Below, piece by piece: positions 1 through 5,681 of a DNA stretch of 5,800 bases. Made by a program: the position numbers and the translations under genes. Position 1 is the first letter of the stretch. Each line of letters begins with the position of its first letter. The notes under the pieces were generated by a model that saw nothing but the letters and a program-made list of their open reading frames with translations, was not told the DNA's origin and ran no database searches. The DNA lies in the NCBI GenBank assembly GCA_017416635.1, contig JAFQBQ010000101.1, positions 1 through 5,800 on the forward strand, read 5' to 3'. The DNA is from Alphaproteobacteria bacterium. Lineage in GTDB: Bacteria > Pseudomonadota > Alphaproteobacteria > UBA3830.

Positions 1-938
1 ATAAAAAATGTACATCTTCCTCCTAATCCTTCGACCGAATCTTTCCACGTTCTAGTTATCTCTCTCCGATATCCTTCACCAATCCCTCCGTTTCTCAAAT
101 CAGCCATCAAAATTTCATCGTCAGCCAAACAACGATTTAACGATTCTGTAGGTAAACGAAAACTTCTAATTGCGAAAAATTCTTCTTCCCACTCACTGAT
201 CGCTCTGATTGCTGACGGATCGCCATTCAATGCATTGAAATAACCGCGAGATGCCAATTCCATTGTCCTTTCATTAAATTCATTCATTAAAAAGGGAGAA
301 AAACAATGAAGTAAACTTCCTCTACCGTTTCTATAATCATTGTAAAGAGCATACCAATGCTGCAACTCTTCATTTCCCCTCAGTTCTCCTCTATCATAAG
401 CGGTTCGGAAACAATCTATTAGAAGATTTCTAAGTCCATCCCTACCTAAAAAATCGTCCAATCTGTCCAAAACTCTTAGGTAATTAGATAACTGTTCCTG
501 GAGCTCTCGCACTCTTGGAAACAACAACTTTACCCACCAACTCATAGAATCTTTACGAGTCTGCAAGGCATTACGTAAATCTCCAAAAAATTCAGAGACT
601 GTTTCTACTAAGTGATAAGATTTTTGTGCCGCTAATCTACGAACCTCACTATCTCTATCCTCTGAATAATTAGCGATCTCTCCATCACAAACTGCAAGCA
701 ACTCTCTCCCTATGCTGATCATTCTTTCTCTAAGTGAACGAAATCTATCTTGTCCTTCTAATCGCGAAAATCCAATTTGTCTTTCTATTCCTATTTGCAA
801 ATTATTATATTCGTAAAAAAAGTCAGAGCCATCCATCCTCATTCCACCCGACGCTCTGTCGGTAAGAAGACTTCTATCCATACCTTCTACTAAGCCAATA
901 ACTAGAGCTCCCATAACTAAAAGACATTTTTTCAACAT
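1..938 (-). CDS. Exported protein of unknown function (5' part, runs off window)
   Basis: The frame is open for 312 codons from the ATG at 938 to the window edge with no stop, so the C-terminus is missing. The N-terminus MLKKCLLVMGALVIGLVEG is a good Sec signal peptide: two lysines, a hydrophobic core and a plausible V-E-G cleavage site at about residue 19. There is no lipobox. The mature part is hydrophilic, rich in Arg, Glu and Leu and looks mainly helical, with a hydrophobic patch around residues 131-142 (SWWVKLLFPRV). I recognise no catalytic motif or family. The start is supported by GAAGG six bases upstream. No hydrophobic segment long enough to be a second membrane span is seen, so a periplasmic, surface or secreted protein is likely. 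It is separated from the next gene by about 585 bp and an intrinsic terminator, so it is a separate transcription unit. Coding is well supported; function is unknown. Confidence 0.82.
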   Translation of the reverse strand, partial: MLKKCLLVMGALVIGLVEGMDRSLLTDRASGGMRMDGSDFFYEYNNLQIGIERQIGFSRLEGQDRFRSLRERMISIGRELLAVCDGEIANYSEDRDSEVRRLAAQKSYHLVETVSEFFGDLRNALQTRKDSMSWWVKLLFPRVRELQEQLSNYLRVLDRLDDFLGRDGLRNLLIDCFRTAYDRGELRGNEELQHWYALYNDYRNGRGSLLHCFSPFLMNEFNERTMELASRGYFNALNGDPSAIRAISEWEEEFFAIRSFRLPTESLNRCLADDEILMADLRNGGIGEGYRREITRTWKDSVEGLGGRCTFF

Positions 939-1474
939 AAAAAACCTTCATACTTTTCAAAAATCCCTTAACTTCTCCTTTTACTCATTACCTTTATTTC
1001 TCAACTGCTCATTTGCCCCTCCTTCGAAAACTACTCACTTTTTTATGCGCCATATCTTTCAATCCTAATGGACTGATTCGGCCAAAAGCCCTTTATAAGT
1101 GACCTAATTACCTCTAATTAAATTTCTTTTTTCAGTAAACTTAGTCCAAAACCTCAACTTCTTATCTCCACTAAGTTCAAATATCCTTATCTTCATTTTT
1201 TGAACTCGCATAAACTTGCCATTTTATTCTTAACTCTCACCCAGCTGCGTCCAACTTCTAATTAATTACAAACTTAACTCGGACGACTTTTACAACTTCA
1301 GGTTGTTCCTAAAAAACAATAAATACAACCCGTTATATTAAAAAGGTTCTCTTTGGAATTGAAAGCGCCAATTTTAGAAAGACTGACATATTGAATTTGT
1401 CACGGACGAGTAGTTGATTCTTTATCTTAATTTAAGGTTTTCGCATAATTCCCTGTCACAAGTTACTATGCAGA
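939..1474. other. Long region without a convincing gene; G-depleted leader at its left end
   Basis: No long frame exists on either strand over these 536 bases. The part next to the exported-protein gene (939-1050) has only five G on the plus strand, so its minus-strand transcript would be nearly C-free, purine-rich and unstructured. It carries a perfect AAGGAGG (1018-1024) five bases before an ATG that is followed by only two codons and TGA (1012-1001). A second mini-frame of six codons, MSKRRS, lies at 988-968. Small dyads occur elsewhere, for example ACAAC/GTTGT around 1290-1306 and TGACA/TGTCA near 1384-1402. No clear promoter hexamer pair was found for the left gene. Confidence 0.5.
945..949 (-). 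promoter_or_regulatory. Ribosome binding site of the exported-protein gene
   Basis: GAAGG on the minus strand lies six bases before the ATG at 938. It supports that start over the overlapping out-of-frame ATG a few bases upstream, which opens only a short frame. Confidence 0.6.
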
Positions 1475-1499
1475 TAAAAAGCACGGACTAGCGTGCCTT
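1475..1499 (-). terminator. Intrinsic terminator after the small-protein pseudogene
   Basis: On the minus strand the stem GCACG/CGTGC encloses a six-base loop (CTAGTC). A-T pairs and one G-T pair extend it to eight pairs, and five T follow directly. It starts 25 bases after the TAA of the small-protein pseudogene at 1524. In the plus direction no T-run follows, so it acts on leftward transcription only. It closes the leftward transcription unit before the unrelated exported-protein gene. Confidence 0.72.
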
Positions 1500-1523
1500 A
1501 CAAATTCGTTGCTTTCCAAAAAC

Positions 1524-1859
1524 TTAAAATATCTTCATTTTCAATGCATTGGCTTTTTGTATAGTGCCATCCACATTTTTAAAAGTAGTTTTAATTTTCG
1601 TTAATTCATTAATTCTGCAGCCAAATTTTTCAAAATCAGCAAGGCAATCGATCAAACAACTCGAGGTATGCGAAATTGTAAACTCTTGTACATCATTTTT
1701 CTTTAAAGTTGTTACAATCTCCGCGACATCGTCCGGTCAAATTAAGTCAGAGAAATCAATAAGATCATGGCCAATTTCTTTGCTTTTTTGATACGCGGAA
1801 TAAATCGTGTAATTAGCGCAATTTTCTCTCGTTTGTTCATCCAAACCTTTAATATACAT
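1524..1859 (-). pseudogene. Second copy of the small acidic protein, interrupted by an in-frame TGA
   Basis: Translation on the minus strand gives a protein clearly paralogous to the one at 5227-5625. Shared stretches include LIDF, EFTIS, LID.LA.FEK.GC and ALKM near the C-terminus. Counting from the ATG at 1859, codon 41 (1737-1739) is TGA. The paralog has TGG there, in VIW versus LI-stop, so this is a one-base nonsense change at a conserved Trp. After the stop the frame stays open for 70 codons to TAA at 1524. All size differences from the paralog are in frame: about 19 residues are missing near the N-terminus and two before EFTIS. Promoter, GGAG ribosome site and terminator look intact, so inactivation is probably recent. 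No Met follows the stop early enough to restart. An upstream in-frame ATG lies at 1871. Sequencing error or stop read-through cannot be excluded. Confidence 0.8.
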
Positions 1860-1865
1860 CTTTGT

Positions 1866-1869
1866 CTCC
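1866..1869 (-). promoter_or_regulatory. Ribosome binding site of the small-protein pseudogene
   Basis: GGAG lies six bases before the ATG at 1859. The same site and spacing precede the intact paralog, which suggests that the second of the two in-frame ATGs is the real start in both copies. Confidence 0.5.
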
Positions 1870-1887
1870 ATGTCTAACTTGTTGTGT

Positions 1888-1915
1888 AATATAGCGCTAT
1901 TTTCTTAGTTATCAA
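1888..1915 (-). promoter_or_regulatory. Sigma70-type promoter of the small-protein pseudogene
   Basis: The minus strand has TTGATA (1910-1915), a 16-base spacer and TATATT (1888-1893). Both hexamers and the spacer length are identical in the copy at 5654-5681, although surrounding bases differ. Transcription should start near 1881 and give a leader of about 22 bases to the ATG at 1859. Confidence 0.68.
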
Positions 1916-2144
1916 GTTATTTATTTGTTTTTATTGCGTTTTGTGAGAAAAGACAGTTCTCAAAGCATAAAGAAAAAGTAATTTATATTTCCAAAACTCA
2001 TGCAAAAAACCGTTGTATAAACACAAAAAGTCGTGCGTAAGATTGTATGAACGAGGTACATTTCAGAAGCGTTTTCAGTAAAGTTTGCAACCTTATTTCA
2101 GAAACTCTGTGTTTTTACACTGGATATATAAGAGAGATACAACG
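1916..2144. other. Gap between ATPase 2 and the small-protein pseudogene promoter
   Basis: This holds the upstream part of the duplicated module (to 2035) and about 110 bases after the ATPase 2 stop at 2145. The only fold near the stop is a weak four-pair GTGT/ACAC dyad near 2110-2121, with no convincing terminator. Read-through from ATPase 2 towards the pseudogene is therefore possible. No coding frame is seen. Confidence 0.4.
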
Positions 2145-3398
2145 TTAAAAATCCAAACTTTTCGTGTTCAGCAGAAAATCTTTCAGACCAATAATGCTAA
2201 TACCATTCTCATCATGTTTCGGAGCGATATTTCTCTCAACGATTATAATTTTCTTAAATGAATCGCCTATGCTAAGTAGAGATTTTGCTTCTTGCTCTCG
2301 TTTTTCTCGAGTCGGCATTTCCTGAGCTGATTGAATATAATACCGTTTACTTCCTTGATTCGCGACAAAATCCACTTCGAGCTGTTTGCGAACATACTGT
2401 TCGGATTCTCTTTCCCTTACTCTGATATTGCCAACGTCCACCTGATATCCACGCATAATCAATTCATTATAGATGACGTTTTCCATAATATGGTTAACTT
2501 CTGTTTGCCGGAAGTTCAGACGCGCGTTTCGAAGTCCAGAATCAACAAAGTAATATTTGCATGGACTATTCAAATATTTTTTCCCTTTAATGTCGTACCG
2601 TTGTACTTTATTTATGAGAAAAGCTTCTGAAAGATATTCCAAATACTGATTCAACGTTGGCTCGGAAATCGAATTTTTCGCGACACTCTGGAATGAATTA
2701 GCCAATTTTTTTACGCTGGTTAGACTGCCAATGTTTGATGCTACAACGTTTACCAATTGCTCGAACTCTGTTCTATTTCTTATATTGTTGCGTTCAACCA
2801 CATCTTTTATGTAAGTTTCCTTGAACAAATTTTGCAGGTAATTAGCCTTGTCGCTGTCAGTGTTAAACTTAAAAATCGCAGGCATTCCGCCATAGAGACA
2901 GTATTCATCCCAAGCTCTGTCCCAATCACCGCCTGCGACTGAATAATATTCAGAAAAATTCAGCGGATACATGCGAATTTCATCACCTCGTCCTCTGAAT
3001 TCAGTAACTATATCAGATGATAAAAATTTTGAATTACTGCCGGTAACATAAACATCCAAGTTTTTTATATGCAAAAAGCCATTAAGAACGCTTTCAAAAT
3101 CCTTCATCATTTGGACTTCATCCAGCAAAAGGTAGTACATATCGCTATCTTGAATCTGAGATTCTACATAGTTGTAACAAGCGTCAGGATTTTGATATTT
3201 CAAATATTTTCTATCATCAAGCTGTATTGTAATAATATGAGACTCAGGAACAGATTGCTCTTTCAGTAAGTGATTTTTGAACAGTTCAAATAGTAAATAC
3301 GATTTTCCGCAACGCCTTATTCCACTGATTATTTTTATAAAACCGTTGTGTTTGTGGCGAATCAATTTATTCAAATAAGAATCTCGATTTATGTTCAT
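2145..3398 (-). CDS. ATPase 2: AAA_14/DUF4143-type ATPase with altered nuclease-like motif
   Basis: This 417-residue protein has an N-terminal P-loop ATPase domain: Walker A GIRRCGKS at 26-33, Walker B YLLLDEV at 89-95 (D93, E94), a sensor-like VTGSNS at 118-123 and an arginine-bearing FRGRGDE at 134-140. The family motifs MYPLNF (143-148) and GGMP (170-173) follow. A likely winged-helix segment lies at about 220-300, then DSGL (286-289). The C-terminal DUF4143 domain belongs to the PD-(D/E)xK fold group, with E306 (ENVIYNEL), D343 (EVDFV) and then YYIQSA, where Q replaces the usual E and no K follows. Nuclease activity is therefore doubtful. The start at 3398 is chosen because AGGAG lies five bases upstream. 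A longer frame to 3455 only translates the 40-bp dyad. The size is normal for the family. The cellular role of these ATPases is unknown; a defence or mobile-element role is often suspected. Family assignment is firm, function is not. Confidence 0.92.
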   Translation of the reverse strand: MNINRDSYLNKLIRHKHNGFIKIISGIRRCGKSYLLFELFKNHLLKEQSVPESHIITIQLDDRKYLKYQNPDACYNYVESQIQDSDMYYLLLDEVQMMKDFESVLNGFLHIKNLDVYVTGSNSKFLSSDIVTEFRGRGDEIRMYPLNFSEYYSVAGGDWDRAWDEYCLYGGMPAIFKFNTDSDKANYLQNLFKETYIKDVVERNNIRNRTEFEQLVNVVASNIGSLTSVKKLANSFQSVAKNSISEPTLNQYLEYLSEAFLINKVQRYDIKGKKYLNSPCKYYFVDSGLRNARLNFRQTEVNHIMENVIYNELIMRGYQVDVGNIRVRERESEQYVRKQLEVDFVANQGSKRYYIQSAQEMPTREKREQEAKSLLSIGDSFKKIIIVERNIAPKHDENGISIIGLKDFLLNTKSLDF

Positions 3399-3403
3399 AG
3401 ATG

Positions 3404-3408
3404 CTCCT
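3404..3408 (-). promoter_or_regulatory. Ribosome binding site deciding the start of ATPase 2
   Basis: AGGAG lies five bases before the ATG at 3398. Its first base is the last base of the proximal 40-bp dyad, so anything bound to, or folded in, that dyad would touch the ribosome site. Confidence 0.75.
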
Positions 3409-3447
3409 ATTTTATTTTTGTGGCTAAATGACCACTTTCGTAAAGTA
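3408..3447 (-). repeat. 40-bp dyad element, copy proximal to ATPase 2
   Basis: This element matches the copy at 3480-3519 at 35 of 40 positions, including an unbroken 18-base core TTTGTGGCTAAATGACCA (3417-3434 on the plus strand). Its symmetry is bipartite around one centre: inner GTGG/CCAC and outer arms TATTTTA/TAAAGTA with one mismatch. It abuts the ribosome site of ATPase 2. It could be an operator or an mRNA fold. Confidence 0.72.
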
Positions 3448-3479
3448 GAGTACATAACAAAAGCAACAATTACAACTTC

Positions 3480-3519
3480 TATTTTACGTTTGTGGCTAAA
3501 TGACCAGTTTTGTAAAATA
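3480..3519 (-). repeat. 40-bp dyad element, distal copy
   Basis: Outer arms TATTTTAC (3480-3487) and GTAAAATA (3512-3519) are a perfect eight-base inverted repeat. Inner TGG/CCA share the same centre. The copies start 72 bp apart and are in the same orientation. Conservation of core and arms, against an unrelated 32-bp spacer between the copies, argues for a functional site such as a repressor-binding operator of ATPase 2. Confidence 0.75.
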
Positions 3520-3776
3520 AATCAGTGCATGTATGCTGAAATTATGTTCAAGTATGCCTGGCTTCATCAATTTCGGAGCGTTCGTATCCATTTAATAACA
3601 GAACTTTGATGACAGATGCATGCAGTACACATAAACGCCCTTGAATAACTTTTATCACAGATAAAACGCCTCAAAGTCGTTTTTTGTATTAAATTGATTG
3701 AATTTTGTTTTTGTTCAAGATAGTATGAATGCAAAACTTAGTTCTGAACTTTAACTTCTTTGTATTTTGCGTCAAC
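3520..3776. other. Gap between ATPase 1 and the dyads, with weak hairpins
   Basis: No coding frame is supported here. The region has TTTTAT/ATAAAA (3650-3666, five-base loop) overlapping AAAACG/CGTTTT (3663-3683, nine-base loop). It also has the palindrome TGCATGCA at 3617-3624 and TTGAA/TTCAA arms around 3699-3720. The overlapping pair could end transcription of ATPase 1, but the stems are AT-rich and I would not call a definite terminator. Confidence 0.35.
3650..3683 (-). terminator. Possible weak terminator after ATPase 1
   Basis: On the minus strand AAAACG, a nine-base loop and CGTTTT form a six-pair stem whose right arm runs into a second dyad. There are few G-C pairs and only a short T-run, about 95 bases after the ATPase 1 stop. 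On the plus strand the same stem is followed by six T, so a bidirectional role is equally possible. Confidence 0.22.
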
Positions 3777-5111
3777 TTACTGATTTCTGGTAGTAGATTG
3801 TTTGAAAAACGTTATCATATACCACGGCAGATATGTAATTCTCTCTTTTTGAGTTATGTTATCTTTACAGAACACGACTGCCTGATTCAAATTCCAATCA
3901 GATACGTTGAGCGTGTTATCCAATGCAGAATGGCTCGCGTAGTCTTTTCCCGATTTTATTTCTACAGGAATAACATGACTCCCCTGCTGAATTACGAAAT
4001 CGACTTCACCGGTCTTGTCTTTGTTGAGATATCGCAACGCGAACCCGTTAGCCTTTAGTTGCGTTGCAAAAACGTTTTCCAAAATGCTTCCCATGTTAAT
4101 CGACATATTTCCCTGCAGAATTTCAAATTGAATGTTTTCTAAACTCATAGCAGCTAATAATCCGCTGTCATTCAAAAACAATTTGAACAATCGACTTTGC
4201 TCATTGATTTTTAATGGAGCAACAGGAGCATTTAAATTGTAACAAGGTAGTGCAACTCCAGCGTCTTGCAACCAAACAAAAGCATCGTCATATGCTCTCA
4301 AACGTGCGCGTTTATCAATTGAAGCCAACTTAAAACGCCGATTTTTCTCATCCAATTGGGACGGAATTTGGTCGAAGATATGAGTTATTTTGGTCTGCTG
4401 AGTACCCGAGGCATATTGGCTAATATCCTGTCGATATTGCGAAATTATATCCTTCTGTAAAGCAATTACCTGCCCGATATCGTGTGTATCTATAAATGAT
4501 TGCACTACGGCAGGCATTCCCCCGACTATCACGTAATGTTTAAATAAATTCAACAGAGTGTTATGAACAGATGCCGAAACTACTTTTTTCTCTAGGTAAC
4601 AATCTTGTAAATATTCCAAAACCTCATTTTGAAGACCATTAGCAATACAAAATTCTTCAAAATCCATAGGATACATTTGGAAGATATCTTCATAACCGAC
4701 GGGATAAGATGGAACAGATTTGTAGTTAACGCCTAAAAGTGAGCCGGATTCAATATAATCAAAACGATTATCGTCAACTAAAAATTTAATTGCGGTTCGA
4801 GCATTAGGACATTCCTGTATTTCGTCCAAAAATATTAGAGTCTTCCCCTTCTCCAATGGCACACCAAGAAAAGCAGTCAAATTCATTATAAGAGTATCTG
4901 CATTCAAATCTCCTGAAAAAATCTCGGCAGCAGATGGTGTTGTAATGAAATTTATCTCGGCAAAATGTTTGTAATTAGCTTTACCAAATTCTCTTATAAT
5001 GTAGGTCTTTCCGATTTGCCGTGCTCCGGTAACCAACAAAGCTTTTTTCTTTATATTTTCTTTCCAATTTTTGAGGATTCGTTCCGCTTTTCTATACATA
5101 GATTTTCCCAT
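3777..5111 (-). CDS. ATPase 1: AAA_14/DUF4143-type ATPase with intact PD-(D/E)xK-like motif
   Basis: This 444-residue protein opens with the N-terminal helix typical of its family (MYRKAERILKNWKE from residue 5). Walker A GARQIGKT (29-36), Walker B TLIFLDEIQ (91-99, D96, E97) and ESGSLLG (121-127) follow. The family motifs MYPMDF (146-151), GGMP (197-200) and DSGL (315-318) come next. The C-terminal DUF4143 domain has E345 (LENVFATQL), D371 (GEVDFV) and E384-I-K386 (PVEIKSG), a complete PD-(D/E)xK-like set, so nuclease activity is possible. It is only distantly similar to ATPase 2 and belongs to a different branch, so the two are not a recent tandem duplication. An in-frame ATG at 5099 (residue 5) fits family starts better; neither start has a strong ribosome site. 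It lies 115 bases after the small-protein gene and has its own promoter-like repeats. The family assignment is firm and the biological role unknown. Confidence 0.92.
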   Translation of the reverse strand: MGKSMYRKAERILKNWKENIKKKALLVTGARQIGKTYIIREFGKANYKHFAEINFITTPSAAEIFSGDLNADTLIMNLTAFLGVPLEKGKTLIFLDEIQECPNARTAIKFLVDDNRFDYIESGSLLGVNYKSVPSYPVGYEDIFQMYPMDFEEFCIANGLQNEVLEYLQDCYLEKKVVSASVHNTLLNLFKHYVIVGGMPAVVQSFIDTHDIGQVIALQKDIISQYRQDISQYASGTQQTKITHIFDQIPSQLDEKNRRFKLASIDKRARLRAYDDAFVWLQDAGVALPCYNLNAPVAPLKINEQSRLFKLFLNDSGLLAAMSLENIQFEILQGNMSINMGSILENVFATQLKANGFALRYLNKDKTGEVDFVIQQGSHVIPVEIKSGKDYASHSALDNTLNVSDWNLNQAVVFCKDNITQKERITYLPWYMITFFKQSTTRNQ

Positions 5112-5131
5112 CTTTCACGTTTTGTGCATTT

Positions 5132-5161
5132 AATATACACCATAAAATCACGTTTTAGCAA
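5132..5161 (-). promoter_or_regulatory. Candidate proximal promoter of ATPase 1
   Basis: TTGCTA (5156-5161), an 18-base spacer and TATATT (5132-5137) give a start near 5125. The leader would be about 14 bases to the ATG at 5111, or 26 to the ATG at 5099, and the longer one is more plausible. Confidence 0.42.
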
Positions 5162-5164
5162 ATG

Positions 5165-5194
5165 AATATAGCTATAAAAATCACATTTTCCCAA
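5165..5194 (-). promoter_or_regulatory. Candidate distal promoter of ATPase 1
   Basis: TTGGGA (5189-5194), an 18-base spacer and TATATT (5165-5170) lie exactly one 33-bp repeat unit upstream of the proximal candidate. The -35 match is weak, so this may be a by-product of the repeat. Confidence 0.28.
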
Positions 5195-5226
5195 AAAAAC
5201 TATAGAAGACTCGGAATTCCCAATTA

Positions 5227-5625
5227 TTACAAAATCTCCATTTTTAAAGCCGTAATTTTCTGTCTGCGTCCGTTTAGATCTGTCCATGAAGTTAGAAGTT
5301 CTGTCGTACCTTTTATCTTGCAACCAAGCTTTTCAAAAGCTGCAAGACGGTCAATTAAGTCGCAAAATTTGCAGGAAATCGTAAACTCCTTAATGTTAAT
5401 GCCATTTTCCTTCAAAGTTGTGATAATCTCTTCGACGTCCTCGGTCCATATCACGTCGTCGAAATCAATCAGCTCTCTCTCGCTTGCTTTGTTCTTGTAG
5501 TACGCCAAATACACTGTGCAATTAAAGCTTGCCTCTTCTATCTTTTTTTCATCATCAATAGCATTCTCAAATTTTGCAATATAAAACGATGATTTCTGAT
5601 GATCTTTCAAGCTCTCAATATGCAT
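5227..5625 (-). CDS. Small acidic protein of unknown function (intact copy)
   Basis: This cytoplasmic-looking protein of 132 residues has no signal peptide or membrane segment and is rich in Asp, Glu and Lys. The core pattern is LIDFDDVIW (about 73-81), EDVEEIITTLKENG (about 83-96), EFTIS (about 100-104), DLIDRLAAFEKLGCKI and a C-terminal ALKMEIL. I recall this pattern from small uncharacterised proteins of gut Clostridia and mobile elements, but I cannot name the family with certainty. The start at 5625 is chosen because GGAG lies six bases upstream and the predicted transcript starts near 5647. The in-frame ATG at 5637 would have a leader of only about 10 bases. The gene precedes ATPase 1 by 115 bases, and a broken paralog lies after ATPase 2 at 1524-1859. 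A role as partner or regulator of the ATPases is only a guess from position. Confidence 0.85.
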   Translation of the reverse strand: MHIESLKDHQKSSFYIAKFENAIDDEKKIEEASFNCTVYLAYYKNKASERELIDFDDVIWTEDVEEIITTLKENGINIKEFTISCKFCDLIDRLAAFEKLGCKIKGTTELLTSWTDLNGRRQKITALKMEIL

Positions 5626-5631
5626 TGTTAT

Positions 5632-5635
5632 CTCC
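5632..5635 (-). promoter_or_regulatory. Ribosome binding site deciding the small-protein start
   Basis: GGAG lies six bases before the ATG at 5625. It overlaps the upstream in-frame ATG at 5637, whose own upstream AAGG is weaker and sits at the extreme 5' end of the predicted transcript. Site and spacing are conserved in the broken paralog. Confidence 0.5.
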
Positions 5636-5653
5636 ATCTCTACCTTGTCTTGT

Positions 5654-5681
5654 AATATAGTGCTGTTTCCTTGTTTATCAA
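5654..5681 (-). promoter_or_regulatory. Sigma70-type promoter of the small-protein gene
   Basis: TTGATA (5676-5681), a 16-base spacer and TATATT (5654-5659) match the pseudogene promoter exactly in hexamers and spacing. It is the best-supported promoter in the window and may also drive ATPase 1 by read-through, since no terminator separates them. Confidence 0.7.

Larger units (their letters stand above)
1524..2035 (-). repeat. Diverged duplicate of the small-protein module, left copy
   Basis: Gene, promoter and about 150 bases upstream of it are homologous to 5227-5800. The stretch around the promoter and first codons (about 80 bases) differs at roughly one base in six without gaps. Homology is still visible at the far end, where TAAACACAAAAAGTCGTG (2018-2035) matches 5783-5800 exactly at nearly the same distance from the start codon. 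The right copy is cut by the window edge, so the true length is unknown. Confidence 0.75.
5115..5194 (-). repeat. 33-bp imperfect tandem repeat over the ATPase 1 promoter zone
   Basis: The box AAAAYGTGA occurs three times on the minus strand at exact 33-bp intervals: 5181-5189 (Y=T), 5148-5156 (Y=C) and 5115-5123 (Y=C). In the two complete units TATATT also recurs at the same offset (5165-5170 and 5132-5137). The bases between are less conserved, with about 20 of 33 identical without gaps. The last box ends just before the ATG at 5111. The arrangement resembles iterated protein-binding sites embedded in two tandem promoters. Confidence 0.55.

Noticed and set aside
1104..1196. Minus-strand frame of 30 codons starting MKIRIFELSGDKK
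   Set aside because: The composition looks plausible, but there is no good ribosome site, promoter or homolog, and such short frames are expected by chance.
1549..1791. Open frame of 80 residues on the plus strand
   Set aside because: It is antisense to the small-protein pseudogene, whose minus-strand translation aligns with the intact paralog. There is no ribosome site and no similarity of its own.
3399..3455. N-terminal extension of ATPase 2 by 19 residues
   Set aside because: These codons only translate the proximal 40-bp dyad. AGGAG and family-like length support the start at 3398.
3408..3519. CRISPR array
   Set aside because: There are only two units, the repeat is 40 bp with a 32-bp spacer, no further copies exist nearby and there are no cas genes.
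3391..3609. Plus-strand frame of 72 residues with a repeated peptide (WLND..)
   Set aside because: The peptide repeat comes from the two DNA dyads. The frame overlaps the start of ATPase 2 and has no protein-like features.
2145..5111. Recent tandem duplication of the two ATPases
   Set aside because: They share only family motifs. Walker regions, C-terminal motifs and spacing differ too much for a recent local duplication.
5051..5323. Minus-strand frame of 90 residues overlapping both the small protein and ATPase 1
   Set aside because: It lies out of frame over two genes with clear paralog or family support, so it is a shadow frame.
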